Positions 33,536 to 39,719 of a stretch of DNA of 64,000 nt are shown one piece after another (positions within the stretch are counted from its first letter, which is position 1; the number at the start of each line of letters is the position of its first letter). The translations under genes and the position numbers were made by a program. Source of the stretch: Arthrobacter sp. efr-133-TYG-118 (GTDB taxonomy: Bacteria; Actinomycetota; Actinomycetes; Actinomycetales; Micrococcaceae); the NCBI RefSeq assembly GCF_030209755.1, contig NZ_JARVRH010000027.1:62001-126000 (forward strand), read 5' to 3'. The notes below the pieces were generated by a model. It made no database searches. It had not been told where the DNA came from and saw nothing but the letters and a program-made list of their open reading frames with translations.

Positions 33536-34436
33536 GCTAGTCATCACCAGAGGCCTGCCCGGATCCGGGAAAACCACGTGGGCCGAACAGTGGGTCCAAG
33601 AAGCTCCCGCCACCCGCCGCCGCGTGAACCGTGACTCGCTGCGCCGCATGATCCACATCAACGCCCAATCAGCCACGCAAGACACCGAGAACGTCATCAC
33701 GAAGACCGCCTCAGACCTTGTGCGAGCATTCCTCCGCAACGGCCTGGATGTCGTGGTGGATGACACGAACCTTCGCCAGCGCACCGCCCGCAACTGGGCC
33801 ACTCTCGCCGCCATCACCGGCGCCGAACTTGTCGTGAAGGACTTCACCGACGTGCCGCTCGAAACCTGCCTCACCCGCAACGAAGCACGCACCGGAGACG
33901 GACGCATCCCGTCCGGGGTCATCGAAACCATGCACGCCAAGTACATCGCCAACGGCCCACTCCCACACCCCACCGCCGACGCGGTATCGACCAGCGAATG
34001 GGAACCATGGGAGCCCTCCGAAAACCTGCCGTACGTCTACCTCGTGGACCTCGACGGGACCGTGGCACTCAAAGGCGACCGCGACATCTACGACGGCGCC
34101 AAAGCCTATCTGGACACGGTAAACGTGGACGTAGCCGATGTCATCGAAGTCCTTGCCGGTGGAGGCTCCCGCATCATCTACATGTCCGGCCGCAGCGAAG
34201 ACCACCGCGACGTGACCGAGCAATGGCTAATCACGAATAACCTGCCGGCGCACGCCCTCCACATGCGCCCCTCCGGTGACACCCGCAAAGACTCAATCGT
34301 CAAGCACGAACTGTTCAACAAGCACATCCGCGGAAAGTACAACGTGGCCGGCGTCTTCGATGACCGCAACCAGGTTGTCGAGATGTGGCGTGCGATCGGC
34401 CTGACCGTGTTCCAAGTGGCCGAGGGTAACTTCTAA
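33528..34436 (+). CDS. Polynucleotide 5'-kinase/3'-phosphatase, T4 Pnkp-like
   Basis: 302 residues. N-terminal kinase: P-loop GLPGSGKTTWAE (8-19), RVNRDSLRRM, VVVDDTNLRQR. C-terminal HAD phosphatase: LVDLDGTVALKGDRDIYD (about 172), IIYMSGRSEDHRDVTE, VFDDRNQVVEMWR. It converts 2',3'-cyclic phosphate or 3'-phosphate and 5'-OH ends for the ligase. Start overlaps the ligase stop by eight bases. In T4 this pair repairs host tRNAs cut by anticodon nucleases. Confidence 0.92.
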   Translation: MPELVITRGLPGSGKTTWAEQWVQEAPATRRRVNRDSLRRMIHINAQSATQDTENVITKTASDLVRAFLRNGLDVVVDDTNLRQRTARNWATLAAITGAELVVKDFTDVPLETCLTRNEARTGDGRIPSGVIETMHAKYIANGPLPHPTADAVSTSEWEPWEPSENLPYVYLVDLDGTVALKGDRDIYDGAKAYLDTVNVDVADVIEVLAGGGSRIIYMSGRSEDHRDVTEQWLITNNLPAHALHMRPSGDTRKDSIVKHELFNKHIRGKYNVAGVFDDRNQVVEMWRAIGLTVFQVAEGNF

Positions 34437-34470
34437 GCGAAGCGTTACTTCGCGAAGTGCACGCGTGAAC
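34437..34470. promoter_or_regulatory. Block-boundary element 7
   Basis: CGAAGCGTTACTTCGCGAAGT, read as CGAAGCG plus the perfect 12-bp palindrome ACTTCGCGAAGT (34447-34458), immediately after the kinase stop and upstream of the strongest promoter-like sequence in the phage. Confidence 0.65.
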
Positions 34471-34499
34471 TTGACAAAAACCTTGTGACACTACAAAAT
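34471..34499 (+). promoter_or_regulatory. Probable promoter of the packaging/late operon
   Basis: Consensus TTGACA (34471-34476) with CAAAAT 17 bases downstream, just after the palindrome of element 7. Genes downstream encode terminase and virion proteins. Repressor control is inferred from the adjacent site. Confidence 0.6.
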
Positions 34500-34519
34500 C
34501 AGAATTGAAGATTTATCAC

Positions 34520-34556
34520 GAAGCCCGGGGACGCGGAAAGAACCGCCCCGGGCTTC
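34520..34556 (+). other. Strong leader hairpin
   Basis: Perfect 11-bp stem GAAGCCCGGGG / CCCCGGGCTTC with a 15-base loop, about 15 bases after the likely transcription start. No U-run follows, so it may be an antitermination, stability or packaging signal instead of a terminator. Confidence 0.6.
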
Positions 34557-34559
34557 GCC

Positions 34560-34842
34560 CATTACCAGGCAGGCCGCGCGTCAACACGCGGGTCGACTCA
34601 TCCCCGGTGAAGGACCGTTCGGGCGTACATTCTCGCGCCTGCCATGAACGACCCTGCCCGCGGCCTGCCTCACAAAAACCTTGCCGCCTGACACTGGCAC
34701 CCCCCAAGGGAGGGCAACGCCTAGCGCGTCCCCGCGCGGCACGGAAACACCCACCACCGGTGGGACTAAAGAAAGCCGCTTCGGCGCCGTTCCCCGGCAC
34801 GACATAAAGAACGGGCACCCTAAAACCCCATGGAGGTGCACC
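34560..34842. other. Gene-free structured stretch before the late genes
   Basis: Nearly 300 bases without a convincing gene. The only rightward frame (from 34505) encodes low-complexity Arg/Pro-rich sequence without a ribosome site. Several short inverted repeats occur (GCGCGTCCCCGCGC, CACCACCGGTGG). The position next to the packaging genes makes it a candidate for cos/pac or a phage ncRNA; neither is demonstrated. Confidence 0.4.
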
Positions 34843-35079
34843 ATGACCACAATCACCATTTCCCGGCCCAAGCCCCGCCTGTATCTCGGCTGCCACTTCT
34901 ACGACATCTACACAGACCCCAAGCTCGATGACGCGGACCGGGCCGCTGTGACCGATCTGCTCTTGTCCACCGCCGGGCATCATGAAGTCTTCGAAAGGCT
35001 GGCCCCGATGAACCTTGGCGTGTCGGAGAAAATGATTGAACGGCACCGCCGGTCGTTGTGCACGTGTGGGCGTATCTGA
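34843..35079 (+). CDS. Small HTH-like protein, possible small terminase
   Basis: 78 residues behind TGGAGGTG. After a beta-like start (RPKPRLYLGCHFYD), helices include DADRAAVTDLLLSTAG and VSEKMIERHRRSLC, an HTH-like arrangement, with a terminal CTCG. First gene of the late operon and next to the gene-free region, where a small terminase would lie. The assignment is positional. Confidence 0.5.
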   Translation: MTTITISRPKPRLYLGCHFYDIYTDPKLDDADRAAVTDLLLSTAGHHEVFERLAPMNLGVSEKMIERHRRSLCTCGRI

Positions 35080-36290
35080 TGGGGGAACTCGCGGATAAGC
35101 TGGCGCGCACGACCGCGCCGGACACTGACGCACGTCGCGCGCGTGTGCGTCCCCCGCAAGGCTTCGAACCGGGTGTCCGGTTCAGTACTGATTCGAATGT
35201 GCCGGTTGCGGCGACGATCAGCAGCGACCGGGAAATTCGCACCAGCGAGGATCACCGGGCGAAAATCATCGAACAGACCGGGCTCACCATCCCCGACAAC
35301 CTGGACGTTGTGCTGGAACGCCTCACCCTGCAAAACGGGGCCGGCAGCGTCCCGGAGCGTTGGTGGTACAAGTACAAGTTCATCGAACGCGCCGATGGTT
35401 TCCTTTCTGGCTATGATGCCGTGGCTACCTTGAAGGCGCTGAGGTCGAACCGGCGCCGTGTCGCACCCACCTACGAGGGCGGGACCACGCTCGGGCTTGA
35501 GTGGAACGACTGGCAGCTTGGGAAAAGCGTCGGCGGCGGCACCGCTGCCACGGTCGAACGCTTCGACGCCGCCATTGACGCTACCGTGACCCGGGCGAAG
35601 GAGCTCCGGAAGATCGGCCGTGACCCGGGCGAACTCCTGATCGTCGGCAACGGTGACCTCGTCGAGGGTTGCTTCATCTACCCGCACCAGTCCTTCGAAA
35701 TTGACATGGACCGCCGCGACCAGCTGAACACCGGCACCACCATGATCCTCGACGGCCTGGACCGTCTCGCGCCCCTGTTCTCCCGGGTGCGGGTCCTCGC
35801 TGTTGGCGGGAACCATGGCGAGCACCGGGTGGACGGCAAGCGCGTGAATCGGCACGACAACGACGATGTGAAGATCTTCGAGGACGCCGCCCGCGTCGCC
35901 GAACGCGACAAACGCCTCGGCCACGTGTCGTTCGTGCTCGCGCAGGACGAACCCGCGAAAACCATTGACGTTCATGGTTGGGTGTACGCGGCCACGCACG
36001 GTTCCGTGTACGGCAAAGGCACAGGCGGCAACCCCTTGGTGAAAGCCTACAACTGGTTCCGCAACCAAGCCGCCGGCCGCCAACCCGCAGGGGACGCCGA
36101 CGTGCTCCTCGGCGCGCACTTCCACCACCTGCTCATGCAGGACTGGGGAAACACCCTGTTCGTGCAAGCCCCGGCCCTGGACGGCGGGTCACCACAGTTC
36201 ACCGACTGGTCCGGCACCGAGTCCGCGCCCGGCATGATGTCGTGGCTGATCACCCCGGACAACAAGTTCCAAGACCTCGCCATCCTCTAG
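35079..36290 (+). CDS. Metallophosphoesterase/exonuclease-like phage protein
   Basis: 403 residues with calcineurin-like metal motifs: LEWNDWQLGK (about 145), LLIVGNGDLVEG (about 190), VGGNHGEHR (about 245), ATHGSVYG and LLGAHFHHL (about 345). Similar proteins sit upstream of terminase genes in many actinophages, with unproven roles in DNA processing. ATG 35079 overlaps the previous stop; a GTG at 35058 is less likely. Confidence 0.8.
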   Translation: MGELADKLARTTAPDTDARRARVRPPQGFEPGVRFSTDSNVPVAATISSDREIRTSEDHRAKIIEQTGLTIPDNLDVVLERLTLQNGAGSVPERWWYKYKFIERADGFLSGYDAVATLKALRSNRRRVAPTYEGGTTLGLEWNDWQLGKSVGGGTAATVERFDAAIDATVTRAKELRKIGRDPGELLIVGNGDLVEGCFIYPHQSFEIDMDRRDQLNTGTTMILDGLDRLAPLFSRVRVLAVGGNHGEHRVDGKRVNRHDNDDVKIFEDAARVAERDKRLGHVSFVLAQDEPAKTIDVHGWVYAATHGSVYGKGTGGNPLVKAYNWFRNQAAGRQPAGDADVLLGAHFHHLLMQDWGNTLFVQAPALDGGSPQFTDWSGTESAPGMMSWLITPDNKFQDLAIL

Positions 36291-36324
36291 CCCATCACTC
36301 ACCTATCCCCCATGGAGTGCTGCC

Positions 36325-36867
36325 TTGATCTACCGTGACGAAAACCGGTTCTACATCACCGGCGACTTTGACAAGGACATGGAGTCCGCCGTCATCTCCC
36401 CCTTGCGCAAGGAAATCGAAACGCAGGGAGAGAAAAAGGACGGGCTGATTGAGCTCTACATTTCCAGCAACGGCGGCTACGCCCACGTGCTGATCCAGCT
36501 CGTAGAACTCGTGGAGCTCGCGAAGCGCAGGGACATCACGGTCCGCACCATCGTCACGTCCCACGCTTACTCGTGCGGGTCGCTGCTCGCGGTCGCCGGG
36601 ACAAAGGGTGAACGGTATATCTCCCGGTACGCGGAACACCTGGCCCATTACGGCCAGTTCGACGGTTACCGGAAGTCGACGCCGTTGCAGGTCGAGCGGC
36701 AAGCGGAGCAGTCCCGTCGTTGGACGAAGACGCTCCTTGACCATTACAAGCGGTATTGCGACATCCCGGACCTTGAGGAACAGCTAAAGGATGACGCGTT
36801 CTGGATCCCCGCTGACAAGGCGATCAAGTGGGGGATGGCTGACAAGTACACCGAAGAGCTGACGTGA
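36325..36867 (+). CDS. ClpP-like serine protease
   Basis: 180 residues from TTG 36325 behind GGAG. ClpP fold signatures: ELYISSNGGY, RTIVTSHAYSCGSLLAVAGTKG (Ser near 83) and ISRYAEHLAHYGQ (His near 107). A capsid-maturation role is known for some phage ClpP-like enzymes, but here another protease (XkdF-like) lies after the portal, and this gene lies before terminase. Possibly acts on host or phage proteins. Confidence 0.75.
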   Translation: MIYRDENRFYITGDFDKDMESAVISPLRKEIETQGEKKDGLIELYISSNGGYAHVLIQLVELVELAKRRDITVRTIVTSHAYSCGSLLAVAGTKGERYISRYAEHLAHYGQFDGYRKSTPLQVERQAEQSRRWTKTLLDHYKRYCDIPDLEEQLKDDAFWIPADKAIKWGMADKYTEELT

Positions 36868-36877
36868 GGTCCGCGCG

Positions 36878-37048
36878 GTGACCGCCCGGGATTCGCGGAT
36901 CTTCTGCCGCTGCGGACTCATGTGGAACAACGTCGGCGTCTGCCCGCACTGCGACACCATCTGCCCGACACGTGGTTGTGCGCGGTGCCTGCAGTACTTC
37001 AAGCAGACCGACCTTGACGCCCACCGCGGGCGCATCAACGGCACCTGA
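36878..37048 (+). CDS. 56-residue Cys-rich zinc-binding protein
   Basis: GTG start with GCGCG spacing. Eight Cys: FCRCG, VCPHCDTIC, GCARC; a double zinc ribbon is likely. Lies between the protease and DUF6527 genes. No known function. Confidence 0.5.
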   Translation: MTARDSRIFCRCGLMWNNVGVCPHCDTICPTRGCARCLQYFKQTDLDAHRGRINGT

Positions 37049-37128
37049 TGCGGCGGCCCTTGTTCTTCTACCGTCCGCGACGCTGGTTGCGGACGTGGGG
37101 CACTAAAGCTTCCTTGAAGCAGCATTAG
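37048..37128 (+). CDS. 26-residue basic peptide
   Basis: ATG overlaps the previous stop (TGATG). Arg/Trp-rich (FYRPRRWLRTWGTK). It may be a real coupled peptide or chance; positions 37129-37232 hold nothing obvious apart from the next ribosome site. Confidence 0.3.
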   Translation: MRRPLFFYRPRRWLRTWGTKASLKQH

Positions 37129-37232
37129 ACCCCCGCGCCAATCCGGGGCAAGAGATTGGCAACGCCGGACGGCCGCACGGTGCACCACGCGGCCGCCTGG
37201 CACAACCACAACTGAATATCTGAGGGGCCGTC

Positions 37233-37541
37233 ATGACTCACGCTAAGTTCTGGTGCCCCGGATGCGACGACCTTCACATGGTCAGTGATCCGCCATGGCA
37301 GGTAGCCGGTCAGGGAGAATCGCTCACCATCTCGCCCTCGGTACTCGTCTACGGGCACAAGAAGTTCATCAACGAGGACTTGGAGTGGGACGCGCTTCTA
37401 GCGCCCGAGAACATCACCATGTCTCCGCGCTGCCACTCGTTCGTCCGTAACGGGCACATCGAGTTCCTGTCCGACTGTACCCATGAACTTGCGGGCCAGA
37501 CTGTCGCGCTCCCGGAGCTTCCCGAATGGCTGCGTTCATGA
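37233..37541 (+). CDS. DUF6527 family protein
   Basis: 102 residues. FWCPGCDDLHMV, then SPSVLV, SPRCHSFVRNGHIEFLSDCTHELAGQ follow the DUF6527 plan with metal-binding Cys/His (CPGC, CH, DCTH). Found in phage and prophage genomes with unknown role. ATG behind GAGGGG. Confidence 0.75.
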   Translation: MTHAKFWCPGCDDLHMVSDPPWQVAGQGESLTISPSVLVYGHKKFINEDLEWDALLAPENITMSPRCHSFVRNGHIEFLSDCTHELAGQTVALPELPEWLRS

Positions 37542-38038
37542 GCGGCCTCACTGGTCAGATCGGTCTCATCCCGCACCCGGGCAGTTGGATCGCGAAAGCG
37601 ATCTGCTGGTTCACGAAGTCTGACGTGTTCCATGTTGTCATCGCCCTCGACGACAAGACCTGCATCGGTGCGCAACCCAACGGCGTGACCATCACCCCCA
37701 TGTCTGCGTGGCCGACAGCGATCTGGTCGCGGTTCCCCCTCACCGAAGCCCAAGCCAAGGGCTGCGCGGACTGGGCACGGGCCCGTGAACACCGTCCCTA
37801 CAACTTCGTGGCCGACGCCATCATCGGGATTGAGTGCCGCACCGGTGTCAGGTTCCCCCGCTGGATCACCCGGCACTTCTCATCCGACGCCACCTACGAG
37901 TGCGCGGAGTTGGCCGACGCCGCCCTCACCCTCGGCGCCGGCATCCAAGTGTTCACCGACGGCCGCGACTTCGGCCTCGTCTACCCCGGCTCATTCCAGC
38001 AACTCTTCAAGGACCGTGGCTGGTGGCCGCCCCAGTAG
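37538..38038 (+). CDS. Papain-like (NlpC/P60-type, permuted) hydrolase
   Basis: 166 residues. DVFHVVIALDD carries a His and FSSDATYECAELADAAL a Cys-Ala dyad, an order (His before Cys) typical of permuted papain-fold proteins such as YiiX. Residues between (RPYNFVADAIIGIECRTG) fit. Could be an amidase acting on peptidoglycan or lipid. ATG 37538 overlaps the DUF6527 stop. Confidence 0.6.
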   Translation: MSGLTGQIGLIPHPGSWIAKAICWFTKSDVFHVVIALDDKTCIGAQPNGVTITPMSAWPTAIWSRFPLTEAQAKGCADWARAREHRPYNFVADAIIGIECRTGVRFPRWITRHFSSDATYECAELADAALTLGAGIQVFTDGRDFGLVYPGSFQQLFKDRGWWPPQ

Positions 38039-38196
38039 CCCTCACCGTGGACTGCCCGGTGTGTGGCGGCCTGATCGGCTGGAACCGCAAGATCATCCCC
38101 GGGCCCGTCAGTGAAGGGACGGCACTGTTCACCCTGTCCGTCACCCTTGACGACCTGTCCGCCCGGCGGCACCGCCGCTGCGGCATCACCCCATAA
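38023..38196 (+). CDS. 57-residue zinc-ribbon protein
   Basis: GTG 38023 overlaps the previous gene by 16 bases behind CGTGGCTG. DCPVCGGLIGWNRK and RRHRRCGITP give Cys-Cys-His-Cys ligands. Immediately before terminase. Function unknown. Confidence 0.45.
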   Translation: MAAPVALTVDCPVCGGLIGWNRKIIPGPVSEGTALFTLSVTLDDLSARRHRRCGITP

Positions 38197-38210
38197 AAGG
38201 AGTCCCGGCC

Positions 38211-39716
38211 ATGGGCATCGACTGGGCAGAACTCGCGGCCCGGACATTCGAAGCCCCGCCCGAACCCGAACCCACCGTCTGGGAAACCCCCGGCCAGTTG
38301 GCCGTCGCGCTGAACCCGGCGATCAAACAGACCGCTGCCCTTGACCTGATCGACAAAGAACTGATCCGGGCCTTCAACACCCCCGACTCGCGCCTGATCG
38401 TGTCCATGCCCCCGCAGGAGGGCAAGAGCCTGCGGTGTGGCATCACGTTCCCGCTGTGGGTCCTCACGCAGGACCCGTCCAAGCGCATCGCCATGACCTC
38501 GTTCTCGGACCGGCTCGCGCGCCGTAACAGCCGCGAAGTCATGAACGCGATCAAGTCCGACGGGGACCTACTCGGCCTGGCGATTTCCAAGGACGTGGCC
38601 AGCCAGTCCGAATGGCAGCTCGCCGGTGACCGTGGAGGGATTTACGCTGCGTCCGTGGGCGGCCCGCTGACCGGTCAAAAAGCCGACTTGGTCATCATCG
38701 ACGACCCCCACAAGGGTGCCAAAGAAGCCGACTCCGAGCTGCAACGCGATGACGTGTACGACTGGTGGACTTCCACCGTCCGCACCCGCCTCTCCCCCGG
38801 CGCGCCGGTCATCCTGATCCTGACCCGCTGGCACGAGGACGACCTGGCCGGGCGGTTCATCAACGCCGAAGACGGGCACATGTGGCGGGTCATCAACATC
38901 CCCGCCGTCGCAGATTACGACCCGGACAAGGGCGAGACTGACCCGCTCGGGCGTAAACCCGGCGAAGGGCTCGTGTCCGCGCAGGGCCATCGTGACTGGG
39001 CCGCAACAAAAATCGCCGTCGGCGCCCGCACGTGGAACGCCCTCTACCAAGGCCGCCCCGCACCCTCCGAAGGCGGCCTGTTCAAGCGTGCCGACTGGCA
39101 ACGCTACAACCAGCCGCTCTGGGTTGAAGAGGCCGGCATACGGCGCACCACCGGCAGCAACGACGTGATCATCCTCTCGTGGGACATGACGTTCAAGAAC
39201 ACGCAGAACGCCGACTACGTGGTCGGTCAGGTCTGGTTGCACAGGGGCGCGAACGTGTACCTGCTCGATCAGGTCCGTAAACGCATGACCTTCACCGAGA
39301 CCCTTGCCGCGTTCAAAGCGCAGGTCGCCAGGTGGCCGCAAGCCGCCGCGAAACTCGTCGAGGACAAAGCAAACGGCACCGCCGTGCTGGACATGTTGAA
39401 GAAGGAAATCCCGGGCCTGATCGCGATCACCCCGCACGAGTCCAAAGAAGCCCGCGCCGCGGCCGTGTCCCCGTTCGTGGAAGCCCACAACGTGTACCTG
39501 CCCACGGCAGAGCTCGCCGCATGGTCTGAGGATCTGATCGACGAAGCCGCGTCGTTCCCGAACGGCGCGCATGACGACCAGATCGACGGACTGTCCCAAG
39601 CCCTGCAGCGCCTGCTCGTGAAGTCAGGGCAGGGTTCCGCGTTCCTGGCAGCCATGAAAAAGCAGGCAGCCGCCCTCGCTAACCAAACAAACCGAATACC
39701 CCCGACCGGAAGGTGA
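38211..39716 (+). CDS. terL: Terminase large subunit
   Basis: 501 residues. ATPase: Walker A MPPQEGKSLRC (about 65-72), Walker B LVIIDDPHKG (about 160), coupling motif LTRWHEDDLAG. RNase H-like nuclease: SWDMTFKNTQNADYVVG (Asp near 324) and HDDQIDGLSQAL (Asp near 453). Cuts and translocates phage DNA into proheads. ATG behind AAGGAG. The disordered C-terminal tail is Ala/Gln-rich. Confidence 0.95.
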   Translation: MGIDWAELAARTFEAPPEPEPTVWETPGQLAVALNPAIKQTAALDLIDKELIRAFNTPDSRLIVSMPPQEGKSLRCGITFPLWVLTQDPSKRIAMTSFSDRLARRNSREVMNAIKSDGDLLGLAISKDVASQSEWQLAGDRGGIYAASVGGPLTGQKADLVIIDDPHKGAKEADSELQRDDVYDWWTSTVRTRLSPGAPVILILTRWHEDDLAGRFINAEDGHMWRVINIPAVADYDPDKGETDPLGRKPGEGLVSAQGHRDWAATKIAVGARTWNALYQGRPAPSEGGLFKRADWQRYNQPLWVEEAGIRRTTGSNDVIILSWDMTFKNTQNADYVVGQVWLHRGANVYLLDQVRKRMTFTETLAAFKAQVARWPQAAAKLVEDKANGTAVLDMLKKEIPGLIAITPHESKEARAAAVSPFVEAHNVYLPTAELAAWSEDLIDEAASFPNGAHDDQIDGLSQALQRLLVKSGQGSAFLAAMKKQAAALANQTNRIPPTGR

Positions 39717-39719
39717 CCC

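Noticed and set aside
34505..34807. 100-residue frame in the leader before the packaging genes
   Set aside because: Arg/Pro-rich low-complexity translation, no ribosome site, and strong hairpins in the same DNA; treated as non-coding.
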